From Bacteroidaceae bacterium (GTDB lineage Bacteria; Bacteroidota; Bacteroidia; Bacteroidales; Bacteroidaceae), in assembly GCA_017622495.1 (NCBI GenBank), contig JAGAQY010000067.1, forward strand, positions 1-45,974: DNA of 45,974 nucleotides, read 5' to 3'. Positions 22,101-32,161 of this stretch are shown one piece after another. The position numbers and the translations under genes are program-made. Numbering within the stretch: the first letter of the stretch is position 1; every line of letters begins with the position of its first letter. Under the pieces are notes generated by a model. That model saw only the letters and a list, made by a program, of their open reading frames with translations, was not told the origin of the DNA and made no database searches.

Positions 22101-23293
22101 TACTTGCCATCAGACAATGCTGTTACTGTTATGGGGGTTCCTGCATATCCTGAAGTCGCTTGTGTCTGCCATGATGCACCCACCTTTACATATTTTCCCG
22201 TGCCCACATTCATTAAGTAATAGGTAGTACCACTTACAACCTGTTCACCCTCCCATGTGGGCTTTTGTCCATCCTCTGTGCTTTCTTCAAGAGTCCAGCT
22301 ATCTTCTTTATCAATTGGTGTACCATTGAGGTCAGTGATGGTAAAGTTTACAATGACGGGATAGTGGTCCGACACGCCAAACGAGGTGTTGTGCAAGTAA
22401 CTATTGGCCTCAATAGTAAGTGATGACTGGCTGTCATTGATATAGAAGATCTTGTCTACAATCTCACCTGTATTATTGTCGTAAGGTGCATTGTACCACA
22501 TCATAGCATCGGCACCCAAGACAGGATACTCACCACCCCACATCTTCTCAATCCATGCATCCTTGATAGTAAGGCGACTATCGGCATTGATAGCATCGAT
22601 AAGGTTGGTCTTCACGGCATCGCGCGTGTAGCGACAGTTGGTGTCACCGATGATGAGAATAGGGCGACCGTGCTTGTTGTTCTTGATATAGGTGGCCAAC
22701 TGGGTAAGCTGGTTGTTACGAGCTGTAATATCTTTATCCCCGCTGTCGGCATCCATGTGGAGGATATACACATCCACCACAATACCACTGGCAATGGTCA
22801 CGGCATAATAGCGGAAACCCTTCTTGATCAATCCGTCGGCACCTTGGTCGGTATAACCATTGTAGGTGCTCCATGGAACACATGTCTCTCCCGTGTAGCC
22901 TGTACTATTACGCTTGGCAACAAGTAGACCTAAACCATCGGTATCGGCAGAGTTTGATGCAATAATATCTCCAACTCCAAGGTCAATTGCCCCTCTCCAA
23001 GTTCCTATATGGTAATAGTCGGTAAGCGGTGCTACTAAATAGCTGTGGTAGTCGAAGTCCTCGGAGAAAGCTACGATATCCCAGTTTTGCTTGGCTATAG
23101 CATTACCCATCAGTGTAGCTCCCTCGATACCAGGAGCGCCTTCATTAACAGTGACACCAGATATCTTCTCTGGTAATCCATCCACATTCAACGCTACTGC
23201 ATTAAACGTGTAGGAGCGTTGAGCCAATGCACCTGTAACAACGCAAAGGAGGGCTGAAACAGCCATCAAGCAACGCTTAAGAATGTTCTTCAT
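19160..23293 (-). CDS. Secreted multidomain endonuclease/exonuclease/phosphatase-family protein with sorting-like C-terminus
   Basis: About 1,377 residues from the ATG at 23293; the start at 23317 adds eight. Signal peptide MKNILKRCLMAVSALLCVV-TGALAQ. Residues ~25-330 are an EEP (DNase I-like) domain: FNAVALNVDGLPEKI, VDVYILHMDAD, IGDTNCRYTRD and GVSDHYPVIVNF, including the catalytic Asp, Asn and His of this fold. The fold is shared by nucleases, sphingomyelinases and phosphoinositide phosphatases, so the substrate is open. Next come a YYLMNVGTGKYVKVG beta-trefoil-like region and three carbohydrate-binding-like beta-sandwich modules (two share FE-G-GW and NGTYxLxAxV-type motifs). The end (IYNTNGMRLDDFQDGINILL then SDGTTMKVIIN) resembles Prevotella type IX secretion sorting domains. 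Probably a cell-surface or released enzyme. Confidence 0.82.
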   Translation of the reverse strand: MKNILKRCLMAVSALLCVVTGALAQRSYTFNAVALNVDGLPEKISGVTVNEGAPGIEGATLMGNAIAKQNWDIVAFSEDFDYHSYLVAPLTDYYHIGTWRGAIDLGVGDIIASNSADTDGLGLLVAKRNSTGYTGETCVPWSTYNGYTDQGADGLIKKGFRYYAVTIASGIVVDVYILHMDADSGDKDITARNNQLTQLATYIKNNKHGRPILIIGDTNCRYTRDAVKTNLIDAINADSRLTIKDAWIEKMWGGEYPVLGADAMMWYNAPYDNNTGEIVDKIFYINDSQSSLTIEANSYLHNTSFGVSDHYPVIVNFTITDLNGTPIDKEDSWTLEESTEDGQKPTWEGEQVVSGTTYYLMNVGTGKYVKVGASWQTQATSGYAGTPITVTALSDGKYALQSLGTSRGNYMTAVEYPFMDGLESESHEWELTPIATSSSSYQYYIEGGNGVLTTTTETGNVLKTVAKNTSDENQKWVFLTDARIRTEMTKASADYPFNFTPLLKSADFDKLEHEAGYASSWSGFTFGGVDNGADATTYNHVAIANSTSAVTASHALGTLPKGTYNVSFEGFYRSQYTSWFTTKDETLSGAVVSFGSTNISIPNNQSISIGTATTDVAALFRDSDDYLASSQVSLSSEASISLSVTKPATSSSAKAAWVCIDNFRLMYYGTGEVTVDPYKEYKAQVVAKVNETYLKVLELNEAGQAAYDISTVIYRYNNNMVTSQAIADALCAMVDEAYANAYAAHCAYIVQQAILNMDVNGGDITSAIINNSFEMGNLFGWTIGSGWDVAVWPNSNDTYTTDGCDGDYLFNSYAGDDDHTSYVKQTIRGIPNGLYELKAQVTSFEGRYVYLIGNGYNDKVATENGKTVFHESTLYFLVEGHTATIGAVGGNKGGGSTFIHYWPWEGCFLKADNFRLKYICDVPHGRLKLALDEANNATLDAYGKAALDISSYQTMYDNKSLTTDGKTEAAAVYTALQSAAKAQRIAGTDMTWAITNPNFETGDYTGWSTTVAWDTGVKPQENGTYTVAGTDGRYLFNTWNNADGATNSGVNAAITQTVTGLPNGTYKLTAMVATDSGNSMKLTGNGTTTTIAASTKGASSGVFPEVECTVSDGTLAITVEGVNSCWYKCDDFHLTLVMPAELVLNETDNVIAEFDGTVAYPKVKVNRTLKAKTKLEEGVEQKPLWNSFVVPFDIPANMLEGWEVKELESTSTSEDGKTIYLKFKDAANGIKVGVSYMVRNKSMETDLESITMENVTLNTTSLTTPSTDHIEFIGTYTNGYVPAGDFFISNNTFYKAAKAETNRLKGFRSYFRLKTANARSLSFRTGEEDDETAIVPAASEVTVVAIYNTNGMRLDDFQDGINILLLSDGTTMKVIIN

Positions 23294-23411
23294 ATTTTCT
23301 GTATTTTTATACTTCATAGTTAGGCCTTGTTATACCAAATAAATGTGGATGAGAAACCATCCTACGTAAATATCCCCGTGATAGTAGGTTACTCTTATTG
23401 GTATTAACGTG

Positions 23412-23419
23412 CAAATGTA
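23412..23419 (-). promoter_or_regulatory. -7-like box upstream of the EEP protein gene
   Basis: On the minus strand this reads TACATTTG, matching TAnnTTTG. It implies a leader of about 100 bases. No -33 box is seen at the standard distance, so this is only a candidate. Confidence 0.35.
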
Positions 23420-23481
23420 GAAACTTTTTGTGAATATTTGTGCATTTTTCTGCAAATAAGTACAAAAACGGCCTCTTTGCG

Positions 23482-24387
23482 TTATTTGACCACCTTCATT
23501 TTTTCGAAACCTTCTCCGTAGACACCGGTGACATTGCTCTGCGACACGAAGGCATTGGGGTCAATGTCGTGGATGATGCGGAAGAGGTTGACTGCATCTT
23601 GTCTGCGGGCAAGCACTACGAGCACCTTGCGGGGCTGCTTGCTGTACCATCCCATGCCGTCGAGTACGGTGACACCGCGGTGCAGCTTCGAGTTGATGTA
23701 GTCGGCTATCTCCTCGTATTTATTAGAGAAGATGAGGAACTGTACCGAACGGCGTGTGCTGTTGATATAGTAGTCGAGCGACACACTCATGATGACGAGT
23801 GCCACGAAACCGAACATCACACGGCGCCAATCGTTGAACACGAAGTAGCAACTGCTGATAATGAGGATATCGGAAATCATCGTAGCACGGCCGAAACTGA
23901 TGTTACGGTACTTATTGATGATGGCATTGACGATATCCATTCCGCCAGTACTTCCGTTATGCGTGAAGGCAAGGCCCACACCGATACCGGCAGCTATAGC
24001 ACCGAGTACACAAGCCATGAAGTCCTGCCCAGGGCCGAGGAGTTGCATGAACTGTCCGTTATCGTCGATGAACCACTTCTGTGTGACATCGAGCATGAAG
24101 GTAAGCATGAAGACGGCATAGATGGTCTTGACACAAAACTTCCAACCCAAGAGGTAGAGGGCAAAAACAAGCAATATACCGTTTATAATCAGGTATGTTA
24201 CCTGCATATCAATACCTGTGGCATAGAATACGATAGCAGAGATACCAGTAACTCCACCCATGGTTATCTGATAGGGAAGCATGAAACAACTCCATCCCAA
24301 TGAGTAGATAAACAATCCGAGAGCGATGGCAAGGTAGTCTTTCACCTCGCGCATCAATTTGTGCCTGTCTAAAATAAATGTTTGCAT
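23482..24387 (-). CDS. YitT family membrane protein (DUF161/DUF2179)
   Basis: A 301-residue protein. Five to six hydrophobic segments cover residues ~15-200, with the family motifs MLPYQITMGGVTGISAIVFY and GIGVGLAFTHNGSTGGMDIV. The C-terminal soluble DUF2179 domain (~residues 210-290) has LIFSNKYEEIADYINSKLHR, GVTVLDGMGWYSKQPRKVL and a final DPNAFVSQSNVTGVYGEGF, typical of YitT proteins. Transport substrate and role are not established. It is 82 bp downstream of leuS on the same strand, with a GAGT-type inverted repeat between them. Confidence 0.88.
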   Translation of the reverse strand: MQTFILDRHKLMREVKDYLAIALGLFIYSLGWSCFMLPYQITMGGVTGISAIVFYATGIDMQVTYLIINGILLVFALYLLGWKFCVKTIYAVFMLTFMLDVTQKWFIDDNGQFMQLLGPGQDFMACVLGAIAAGIGVGLAFTHNGSTGGMDIVNAIINKYRNISFGRATMISDILIISSCYFVFNDWRRVMFGFVALVIMSVSLDYYINSTRRSVQFLIFSNKYEEIADYINSKLHRGVTVLDGMGWYSKQPRKVLVVLARRQDAVNLFRIIHDIDPNAFVSQSNVTGVYGEGFEKMKVVK

Positions 24388-24395
24388 GGGTATTT

Positions 24396-24474
24396 AAGAG
24401 TGAAAAGTGAAGAGTGAAAAGTGAAGAGTTACATACCGCTGTAAACTCTTAACTCTTCACTCTTAATTCTTAAC
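24396..24474. repeat. Purine/pyrimidine inverted repeat between leuS and the yitT-like gene
   Basis: The left part is AAGAGTGAAAAGTGAAGAG iterated (24396-24430); the right part is CTCTTAACTCTTCACTC plus TTAATTCTTAAC (24446-24474). Together they could form a long hairpin in the mRNA. The right arm reaches the stop codon of leuS (24470-24472). Same family as 1083-1110 and 2781-2808. Confidence 0.6.
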
Positions 24475-27307
24475 TGATTACGATATTCACAATCTTCTTC
24501 GGCACGACGATGACCTTGCGGATGGTCTTGCCGTCGATGTACTTCTGTGTATTCTCGTTGGCGAGTACGGTCTGCTCAATGGTGGCGTTGTCCATATCGG
24601 CCGCGAGGTCGAGGGTGAAGCGGGTCTTGCCGTTGAAGGAGATGGAGTAGGTCACGCTGTCCTCCTTGAGGTACTCCTCGTTCCATGCAGGCCACTGGGC
24701 ATCACATACGGAGCCTTCGCCTCCAAGCAGTTCGTGCAGCTCTTCACATACGTGGGGGGCGAAGGGGGCGAGTGCCACGACGAGCGGCATCAGGATCTCC
24801 TTCTTGGCACATTTAAGTGACGATAGCTCGTTCACGCAAATCATGAAGGCACTGATAGAGGTGTTGTACGAGAAGGCCTCGATGTCGCCAGTCACCTTCT
24901 TGATGAGCTTGTGCAGCGACTTCAGCTCCTCCTTGGTGGGTGCCTCATCGGTCACGAGCAGTTCGCCGTTACGGCCGTAGAAGAGTCCCCAGAACTTCTT
25001 GAGGAAGCGGTGGCAACCGTCGATACCGTTGGTATCCCAAGGCTTAGACTGCTCTACGGGGCCGAGAAACATCTCGTACATGCGCAGTGTATCGGCACCG
25101 TACTTTTCTACTATCATATCGGGGTTGACGACGTTGAACATCGACTTCGACATCTTCTCCACAGCCCAACCGCAGATGTACTTGCCATCTTCGAGGATGA
25201 ACTCGGCATCGTTATACTCGGGACGCCAAGCCTTGAAGGCCTCGATATCCAAGACATCGTTGGATACGATGTTCACGTCTACATGGATGGGAGTCACGTC
25301 GTAGTTCTTCTTCAGGTTCAGCGACACGAAGGTGTTGGTATCCTTGATGCGGTATACGAAGTTGCTTCGGCCCTGTATCATACCCTGGTTGATGAGCTTC
25401 TGGAAGGGTTCGTCGTTCTTACTGTAACCGAGGTCGTAGAGGAACTTGTTCCAGAAACGCGAGTAGATGAGGTGACCCGTAGCATGTTCGCTACCACCCA
25501 CGTAGAGGTCCACGTTCTGCCAGTACTCGCCCACCTTGTCGTCCACGAGAGCTTCGTGGTTGTGGGGGTCCATATAGCGCAGGTAGTAGGCCGATGAGCC
25601 TGCAAAGCCGGGCATGGTGTTCAGTTCGAGGGGGAAGATGGTGACGTTGTCGACCTTCGCATTCTCCACCACGCAGTTGTTCACCGTGTCCCAAGCCCAT
25701 ACGGTAGCGTGACCCAATGGAGGCTCACCGCTCTCTGTGGGGAGGAACTTGGCCACCTCGGGCAACTCGATGGGCAGACAGCTCTCGGGCACCATGTAGG
25801 GCATGCCCTCCTTATAGTATACGGGGAACGGCTCGCCCCAGTAGCGCTGGCGGCTGAAGATGGCATCGCGCAGGCGGTAGTTCACCTTCACGTGGCCGAG
25901 GCCCTTCTCCTTGATATATTCCTTGGTGCGTGCGATAGCCTCCTTCACGGTCAGGCCGTTGAGCACGAGGTCACACTCGCCCTTCTGCTCGGGGCGCGGA
26001 GAGTTCATCATGATACCCTCCTTGGCATCGAAGCTCTCTTCCGACACGTCGGCACCCTCGATGAGCGGACGTATCTCGAGGCCGAAATGCTTGGCAAATG
26101 CATAGTCGCGGCTGTCGTGGGCAGGCACTGCCATGATGGCTCCTGTGCCGTAGCCTGCGAGTACATAGTCGGAAATCCATACGGGGATGCTCTCTCCGGT
26201 GAGGGGGTTGATGGCATACGAACCGCTCCATACACCTGTCACGCGGCGGTCAGCGATACGCTCACGCTCGGTACGCTTCTTTGTGGCATCGAGGTAAGCT
26301 TCCACGGCCTCCTTCTGCTCGGGTGTGGTGAGGGTAGCCACCAGTTCGCTCTCGGGAGCCAGCACCATGAAGGTGACGCCGAACACGGTGTCGGCGCGGG
26401 TGGTGAAGATGACAAACTCTACATCGCTGTCCTTCACCTTGAAGGTGAGCTCGGCACCCTCGCTGCGGCCTATCCAGTTGCGCTGCGTCTCTTTGAGCGA
26501 GTCGGTCCAGTCGATGCGGTCGAGTCCTTCGAGCAATCGGCCTGCGTATGCCGATACGCGCAGGCACCATTGGCGCATCTTCTTCTGCACCACGGGGTAT
26601 CCGCCACGCTCTGATACACCGTCTACCACCTCATCGTTGGCCAGTACGGTACCCAGCTTGGGGCACCAGTTCACCATCGTCTCGCCCAGGTAGGCGATGC
26701 GGTAGTTCATCAGCACCTCCTGCTGCTCCTTCTCGCTCATGGCCTTCCACTCGGCAGCGGTGAACTCCAGGTTCTCCGAGCAGGCCGCGTCGATACCCTC
26801 CGAGCCGTTCTGCTCAAAGTGGGCTACCAGACCTTCGATAGGCATGGCCTTGCCCTGGGCATTGTCGTAGTAGGAGCCGAACATGCGGATGAAGGCCCAC
26901 TGTGTCCAGTGATAGTATTCGGGGTCGCAGGTGCGTATCTCGCGGTTCCAATCGAAAGAGAAACCGATCTTGTCCAGCTGCTCACGGTAGCGGGCAATGT
27001 TCTGCACGGTGGTGATGGCGGGGTGCTGCCCCGTCTGTATGGCATACTGCTCGGCAGGGAGTCCGTAGGCATCGTAACCCATGGGGTTGAGTACGTTGTA
27101 GCCCTGCGAGCGCTTGTAGCGGGCATAGATGTCCGAGGCGATGTAGCCCAGCGGATGGCCCACATGGAGTCCCGCCCCCGAGGGGTAAGGGAACATGTTG
27201 AGCACATAAAACTTCTTCTTCTCCGGGTCCTCGGTTACGCGATAAGTCTGATTGGCTACCCATCGCTGTTGCCATTTCTTCTCTATTTCTCTGAAATTAT
27301 ATTCCAT
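24470..27307 (-). CDS. leuS: Leucyl-tRNA synthetase
   Basis: About 945 residues from the ATG at 27307 ([20 protein letters not shown]). The HIGH signature is HVGHPLGY at residues 48-55, after [15 protein letters not shown], a standard LeuRS start. The CP1 editing domain has [14 protein letters not shown]. The KMSKS signature appears exactly ([14 protein letters not shown], near residue 700), followed by the anticodon-binding domain and a C-terminal domain ending with a [11 protein letters not shown] strand. It charges tRNA-Leu in the cytoplasm. It is 55 bp downstream of the YfhO-like gene on the same strand; the short gap suggests cotranscription, though an internal promoter cannot be excluded. 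A longer frame from 27412 overlaps that gene's end and is rejected. Confidence 0.97.
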   Translation of the reverse strand: MEYNFREIEKKWQQRWVANQTYRVTEDPEKKKFYVLNMFPYPSGAGLHVGHPLGYIASDIYARYKRSQGYNVLNPMGYDAYGLPAEQYAIQTGQHPAITTVQNIARYREQLDKIGFSFDWNREIRTCDPEYYHWTQWAFIRMFGSYYDNAQGKAMPIEGLVAHFEQNGSEGIDAACSENLEFTAAEWKAMSEKEQQEVLMNYRIAYLGETMVNWCPKLGTVLANDEVVDGVSERGGYPVVQKKMRQWCLRVSAYAGRLLEGLDRIDWTDSLKETQRNWIGRSEGAELTFKVKDSDVEFVIFTTRADTVFGVTFMVLAPESELVATLTTPEQKEAVEAYLDATKKRTERERIADRRVTGVWSGSYAINPLTGESIPVWISDYVLAGYGTGAIMAVPAHDSRDYAFAKHFGLEIRPLIEGADVSEESFDAKEGIMMNSPRPEQKGECDLVLNGLTVKEAIARTKEYIKEKGLGHVKVNYRLRDAIFSRQRYWGEPFPVYYKEGMPYMVPESCLPIELPEVAKFLPTESGEPPLGHATVWAWDTVNNCVVENAKVDNVTIFPLELNTMPGFAGSSAYYLRYMDPHNHEALVDDKVGEYWQNVDLYVGGSEHATGHLIYSRFWNKFLYDLGYSKNDEPFQKLINQGMIQGRSNFVYRIKDTNTFVSLNLKKNYDVTPIHVDVNIVSNDVLDIEAFKAWRPEYNDAEFILEDGKYICGWAVEKMSKSMFNVVNPDMIVEKYGADTLRMYEMFLGPVEQSKPWDTNGIDGCHRFLKKFWGLFYGRNGELLVTDEAPTKEELKSLHKLIKKVTGDIEAFSYNTSISAFMICVNELSSLKCAKKEILMPLVVALAPFAPHVCEELHELLGGEGSVCDAQWPAWNEEYLKEDSVTYSISFNGKTRFTLDLAADMDNATIEQTVLANENTQKYIDGKTIRKVIVVPKKIVNIVIS

Positions 27308-27362
27308 ATCTGTGGTTTTATTTGTTTCTGTTTTCCTATTATATAAATATGGTAGAGTTAGA

Positions 27363-29825
27363 TTATCCTTTTGTCTTCTGCTTACGCACTGCACGATATA
27401 TAGAGAGTGCAATGATTAAGAGTATTGAGGCATACATGATAAAGATGCATATCATGGCTATGGTATCTCCCTTCTTTACACTGTCGGGGGCAAACTCCAT
27501 GTGTATCGTATGCTTGCCTGCAGGGACGTTGATGGCACGCAACATATAGTTGACCCGATAGATGTCGGCGGGATTACCATCGATAGTTGCCTTCCATCCA
27601 TAAGGATAGTAAATCTCCGAGAATACAATAGTACCTGGCTTGCTTGTCGTGTACTCATAGTCAAGATAACGTGGCGTATACTTGGTGAGATGTACCGATG
27701 CTGTAGAGTCTCTTCCAGGGGTAAAGTCCTGCACATGCGCAGCAAATTCCTTGTCAAGCACCGCCGTAGTGTGCATGTTGATATGGTTGAGCGCTTCGCT
27801 CTCCTCATTGGCTGTATTCACTACCTGCAATGTATCTACGAACCATGCATTGCCCATAGCGTAAGGATTTCGTTGCACCGTGGTCTGTCCGCTCTTCCTG
27901 TCGGGGAGAATGAAGTACTTGGCATTGAGCATACCGATGACGTTCATGTTCATCTTTGATATATGCTCGTCTATCAGGTCTTGATAGCGGCGTAACTTGG
28001 CAGCACTATATCCGCCTATTGACTTTAGGTAATAGGATGTGCGTGCATCGTTGAATGTGTTTGTCGCCAGATTCAGCACTCTGAAATGCGGGTCTTTGTC
28101 CTGTAATATCTGCTTTTCGTAGGGTTGCATCTGGAACGCAGCAGTATTGTTCTTTTTTGTCACGAAATGGCTATCGTTGAGGTATCGTTTGTTTATGGGC
28201 CACATATCGGCCAGTACTAGCACGCCCAAAATAGCTACCATATAGCTCCATTTGAGCCATCCCTTCACGAACACCCAGAGCGTAACGGATGCCAATACGA
28301 TGAAGAGGAACGAACGCAGGGCATCGCTCCGCATCAGTGACGCACGCTCATCCAAGATCCCTTGATAAGCAAACTCGGGAAGTTGTGATGCCAAGCCTGC
28401 ATCTATAGGAGCATGGAAGTCAAATACCATACTACCAAAGAGTGCAATGAAGAGGCACAGACCAGCAGTGATTCCTGCTGCTATATAGATGTTCTTGATG
28501 GCTTTTTCTCTCGTGATGGTTCCATCCATCAGCACCTTTACAGCAAGGAAACCGAGCAGCGGCATGGTTATTTCTGCTACGATAAGGATAGATGATACCG
28601 CGCGGAATTTATTGTAAAGGGGGAAGTATTTGAAGAAGAATTCTGTGAGAGGCATAAAGTTGTGTCCCCAAGCAAGGAACACAGAGAACAGTGTTGCTGC
28701 CAATATAGCCCACTTGTAGGGCCCTTTGACAATCAGCAATCCCAGTGCGAAGAGGAAGCATATGATGGCACCCATGTATACGTTACCTGCCGTGAAGGGC
28801 TGGTCGCCCCAGTAGAGGGGTACATTGGAGCAGAACTGAGCTGCAGAGTTGCGGGGAACACCATGCTTCACAAGTGATTTATAGAGTTCTGAATCGGTAC
28901 CTACATCATAGCTCGACGCACCGCCCATCACTCCGGGGATGATAAATGATAGTGACTCGTCAATGCCGTAGCTCCACTGGGTAGCATAGTCGAGGTCGAG
29001 ACCTTTCGTCTTGTTCTCTGAATCCGTGCTCTTCTTAAGATCAGAATGTCCACCACGCATTGTCTGCTCGGCATACTCCTGATTTACAAAGATGGTAGAA
29101 CTTCCGGTGCCCAAACCTACAATCAGCGATCCGAAGAAGAGTAGTGATCCTATGGCTAAATCCTTGTATCGCTTCTCCTTGATGTGGATATACAACTCGG
29201 CAAAGAAGAAGAGTCCAATCATCATAAACAGGTAGTACGACATCTGCGGATGATTGCCAAAGCCGATGGCTGTAAACAGCATGGTGAGCACTACACCCCA
29301 CCCATACCGTTTACGGAAGATGAGGTAGAAGCCTGCTGCTACCACTGAAATAAGGGCTATAGATGAGGTCTTGGAGTTATGGCCGGCCTGTACGATGATA
29401 AAAAAATACGATGAGAATCCCGTAGCCAGCGCCCCTACGATACTCAGCCACTTGTTGATGCTGAATGCACGCATCAGCATATAGAAGCACACAAAGAAGA
29501 TGATGAATATCCAAGGAGTGCTCCAATGACCCTTGAGCATAATCTTGCGGAAAGGCTTCAACCAATCATTGGCTTCATAGTGTCCGCCACCAATCTGGTA
29601 GTTGGGCATACCGCTAAACATCGAGCCCGTCCAGAACGAGTAGTCACCGGTATTTCTGGTATACTCAGTAGATTCATGTACGGCAGCAGCGGCACTTGTA
29701 CTGTCGCCCGAATGTATGACTTTCCCTTCCAGGGCTGGCGAGCAGTAGATGCATGCAATAGCGATGAAAAGGACTAATGCTACGGCGTAGGCACCATATT
29801 TTTGCAGTAAACTCTTATTCTCCAT
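27363..29825 (-). CDS. YfhO family multi-pass membrane protein
   Basis: An 820-residue protein. It begins [20 protein letters not shown] with a first membrane segment, followed by a periplasmic part with [20 protein letters not shown] and then about a dozen hydrophobic segments up to residue ~560. The soluble C-terminal part (~570-780) has [20 protein letters not shown] and the final [20 protein letters not shown] followed by [16 protein letters not shown], which is diagnostic of the YfhO family, before a last membrane segment. The architecture resembles GT-C glycosyltransferases; YfhO of Gram-positives has been linked to glycosylation of teichoic acids. The role in Bacteroidetes is not established. 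The gene is divergent from dapB. Confidence 0.88.
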   Translation of the reverse strand: MENKSLLQKYGAYAVALVLFIAIACIYCSPALEGKVIHSGDSTSAAAAVHESTEYTRNTGDYSFWTGSMFSGMPNYQIGGGHYEANDWLKPFRKIMLKGHWSTPWIFIIFFVCFYMLMRAFSINKWLSIVGALATGFSSYFFIIVQAGHNSKTSSIALISVVAAGFYLIFRKRYGWGVVLTMLFTAIGFGNHPQMSYYLFMMIGLFFFAELYIHIKEKRYKDLAIGSLLFFGSLIVGLGTGSSTIFVNQEYAEQTMRGGHSDLKKSTDSENKTKGLDLDYATQWSYGIDESLSFIIPGVMGGASSYDVGTDSELYKSLVKHGVPRNSAAQFCSNVPLYWGDQPFTAGNVYMGAIICFLFALGLLIVKGPYKWAILAATLFSVFLAWGHNFMPLTEFFFKYFPLYNKFRAVSSILIVAEITMPLLGFLAVKVLMDGTITREKAIKNIYIAAGITAGLCLFIALFGSMVFDFHAPIDAGLASQLPEFAYQGILDERASLMRSDALRSFLFIVLASVTLWVFVKGWLKWSYMVAILGVLVLADMWPINKRYLNDSHFVTKKNNTAAFQMQPYEKQILQDKDPHFRVLNLATNTFNDARTSYYLKSIGGYSAAKLRRYQDLIDEHISKMNMNVIGMLNAKYFILPDRKSGQTTVQRNPYAMGNAWFVDTLQVVNTANEESEALNHINMHTTAVLDKEFAAHVQDFTPGRDSTASVHLTKYTPRYLDYEYTTSKPGTIVFSEIYYPYGWKATIDGNPADIYRVNYMLRAINVPAGKHTIHMEFAPDSVKKGDTIAMICIFIMYASILLIIALSIYRAVRKQKTKG

Positions 29826-29852
29826 ATAGTGTTACTCTAAATAAATCAGCCA

Positions 29853-29860
29853 CAAAATTA
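29853..29860 (-). promoter_or_regulatory. -7-like box of the YfhO-like/leuS transcription unit
   Basis: On the minus strand this reads TAATTTTG, 27 bases before the ATG at 29825. It matches TAnnTTTG, but no TTTG is seen 20 bp further upstream. Confidence 0.45.
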
Positions 29861-29905
29861 GTTTAAAAAATCGGTTAATTAAAACCAATTAGCAAAAATA
29901 AACTG

Positions 29906-29913
29906 TATCTTTG
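29906..29913 (+). promoter_or_regulatory. -7 box of the dapB operon
   Basis: TATCTTTG, the most common form of the Bacteroidetes -7 box, lies 31 bases before the dapB ATG and is followed by GCAAATCG. The 119-bp gap thus holds two divergent promoters. The -33 position is AT-rich without an exact TTTG. Confidence 0.6.
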
Positions 29914-29944
29914 CAAATCGTATCAACAACATATCCTAAGGACA

Positions 29945-30700
29945 ATGAAAATAGCACTTATAGGTTATGGCAAGATGGGCAAAATGATAGAGCAGATTGC
30001 CCTTCATCGTGGCCATGAGATAGTCTGTATTATAGACATTGACAATCAGGGAGATTTTTGTTCCGAAGCGTTCCGCAGTGCCGATGTAGCCATTGAGTTT
30101 ACCAATCCCATGGTGGCTTACGACAATTATATGAAAGCATTTGCTGCTGGAGTGAAGGTGGTGTCGGGAAGTACTGGCTGGCTCGAAGAGCATGGCGATG
30201 AGGTGCGCCATATGTGTACGGAAGGTGGAAAGACCTTGTTTTGGTCATCAAATTTCAGCCTTGGCGTAGCCGTGTTCTCTGCGGTAAACAAGTACTTGGC
30301 CAAGCTGATGAACCGCTTTGATGAGTACGACGTCAGCATGAGCGAGACTCACCATATACACAAGCTTGATGCACCCAGTGGCACAGCCATCACATTGGCC
30401 GAGGGCATCCTGGAGAATCTCAACCGCAAACAACGTTGGGTACCGGGCACGCTGCTTGCTGCCGATGGCACCCTGAGCGGTACTACCGAGTGCGCTCCTG
30501 AGGAGTTGCCCGTAAGCTCTATACGCGAAGGTGAAGTACCTGGTATACATAGCATCCGCTACGATTCTGAAGCCGACAGCATCACCATCACCCATGATGC
30601 CAAGAGCCGCCGGGGATTTGCTCTCGGAGCAGTGCTTGCGGCTGAGTATACAGCCACACACGAGGGATTGCTCGGTATGAATGATTTGTTTGATTTCTGA
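29945..30700 (+). CDS. dapB: 4-hydroxy-tetrahydrodipicolinate reductase
   Basis: A 251-residue protein. NAD(P)-binding start MKIALIGYGKMGKMIEQIA. Further motifs: VAIEFTNPMVAYDN, VVSGSTGW, and the active-site segment MSETHHIHKLDAPSGTAITL, in which the His-His and Lys of the family's catalytic HH-x-K-x-D-x-PSGTA are clear. It reduces hydroxy-tetrahydrodipicolinate in lysine and diaminopimelate synthesis. The length is normal. It is followed after 10 bases by the signal peptidase gene, so dapB, lepB and the SpmAB-like gene form an operon. Confidence 0.95.
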   Translation: MKIALIGYGKMGKMIEQIALHRGHEIVCIIDIDNQGDFCSEAFRSADVAIEFTNPMVAYDNYMKAFAAGVKVVSGSTGWLEEHGDEVRHMCTEGGKTLFWSSNFSLGVAVFSAVNKYLAKLMNRFDEYDVSMSETHHIHKLDAPSGTAITLAEGILENLNRKQRWVPGTLLAADGTLSGTTECAPEELPVSSIREGEVPGIHSIRYDSEADSITITHDAKSRRGFALGAVLAAEYTATHEGLLGMNDLFDF

Positions 30701-30710
30701 AAAATAGGCT

Positions 30711-32156
30711 ATGAATAAAATTAAGGAAGCCACTCCCAAGCAGTGGATAAAGTTCGGCATTGTACTTGCCTTGTACCTTCTCTTCCTCCTCTGGATCAAG
30801 AGCTGGTGGGGACTTATCGTAGTGCCCTTCATTTTCGATGCTTATATCACTAAGTTCATTCCTTGGACATGGTGGAAGACAGCCAAGAGTAGTCTTGTGC
30901 GCAACGTCATGAGTTGGGTCGATGCCATCGTGTTTGCCCTCGTAGCCGTATACTTCGTTCACATCTACTTCTTCCAGAACTATACCATCCCCACCTCATC
31001 GCTCGAGAAATCATTGCTCGTGGGCGATTACCTCTTCGTGAGCAAGGTATCCTATGGTCCCCGTAAGCCCAATACGCCGCTCACCATGCCGCTCACGCAG
31101 CATACCATGCCTGTTACTGGTGGCAAGAGCTATATCGAGTGGCCTCAATGGCCTTACGAACGCGTCAAGGGATTGGGAAACGTAGAACTTAACGACATTG
31201 TCGTATTCAACTACCCGACAGGTGATACCATCGTGAGCAATCCGCAGTTTGCCGCCAATGACTTCTACAAGATGGTGAGCGATATCAGCGTAGAGCTCAA
31301 CCATGGGCAATATCCTCTCGTGGATAGTCTCAGTGCTGCCGATGAGCGCAAGGCTTATGAGCAGTTTTTGGCTAAGGGTCGTAAGTATATTGCCAATCAT
31401 CCCGAGGTGTTTGGTAAGGTCGACTGGCGTCCTGTAGACCGTCGCGAAAACTATGTGAAGCGTTGCGTAGGTCTTCCGGGACAGACACTTCAGATTAAAG
31501 ATAAGATTATCTACCTTGACGGTGTGCCTAACAAGGAACCCGACAACGTGCAGTACAGCTACTACGTGACTACCAAGCGCCCCATCAATGAGAAACTGCG
31601 TCGCGAACTGGGCATCAGCAAGGAGGACCTTGCTAACCACAATGCCAATGGCACTTACTACTATCTCCCTCTCACGCAGAAGGCTTACGAGACACTATCA
31701 AAGCGTACCGACATTGTGGAAAAGATAACTCCTGTGGTTGAGGAACACGGACAAGGCCTCTACCCTGTGAATAAGTATACAGGATGGAGTGTTGATAACT
31801 ATGGTCCCTTGTGGATTCCCAAGCGTGGCGAAACGATTGCTCTTACCCTTGACAATCTGCCCTTCTACGAGCGCCCTATCGCTGTATATGAAGGCAATGA
31901 CCTGCAGGTACGCGATGGCAAGATATATATTAATGGTAAGGAATCCTCTGAGTATACCTTCGCCATGGACTACTACTGGATGCAGGGCGACAACCGTCAC
32001 AACAGCCTCGACTCGCGCTTCTGGGGTTTCGTGCCCGAGGACCACATCGTGGGTAAGCCCATCCTCATATGGCTTTCGCTCGATAAAGATCGCGGATGGT
32101 TTGACGGTAAGATCCGTTGGAATCGTCTGTTCCGACAAGTAGAGAGCTACAATTAA
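30711..32156 (+). CDS. lepB: Signal peptidase I
   Basis: A 481-residue protein, long for the family as usual in Bacteroidetes. Hydrophobic segments at ~15-30, ~35-45 and ~75-95 (AIVFALVAVYFVHIYFF). Just after the membrane comes the catalytic-Ser segment IPTSSLEKSLLVGDYLFVSK. The general-base Lys lies in NYVKRCVGLPGQTLQIKDK. The final box is GDNRHNSLDSRFWGFVPEDH. An insertion of about 200 residues between the Lys box and the last box is typical of Bacteroidetes enzymes. It removes signal peptides of exported proteins at the inner membrane. It sits 10 bases after dapB and 5 bases before the next gene. Confidence 0.95.
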   Translation: MNKIKEATPKQWIKFGIVLALYLLFLLWIKSWWGLIVVPFIFDAYITKFIPWTWWKTAKSSLVRNVMSWVDAIVFALVAVYFVHIYFFQNYTIPTSSLEKSLLVGDYLFVSKVSYGPRKPNTPLTMPLTQHTMPVTGGKSYIEWPQWPYERVKGLGNVELNDIVVFNYPTGDTIVSNPQFAANDFYKMVSDISVELNHGQYPLVDSLSAADERKAYEQFLAKGRKYIANHPEVFGKVDWRPVDRRENYVKRCVGLPGQTLQIKDKIIYLDGVPNKEPDNVQYSYYVTTKRPINEKLRRELGISKEDLANHNANGTYYYLPLTQKAYETLSKRTDIVEKITPVVEEHGQGLYPVNKYTGWSVDNYGPLWIPKRGETIALTLDNLPFYERPIAVYEGNDLQVRDGKIYINGKESSEYTFAMDYYWMQGDNRHNSLDSRFWGFVPEDHIVGKPILIWLSLDKDRGWFDGKIRWNRLFRQVESYN

Positions 32157-32161
32157 GAGCC

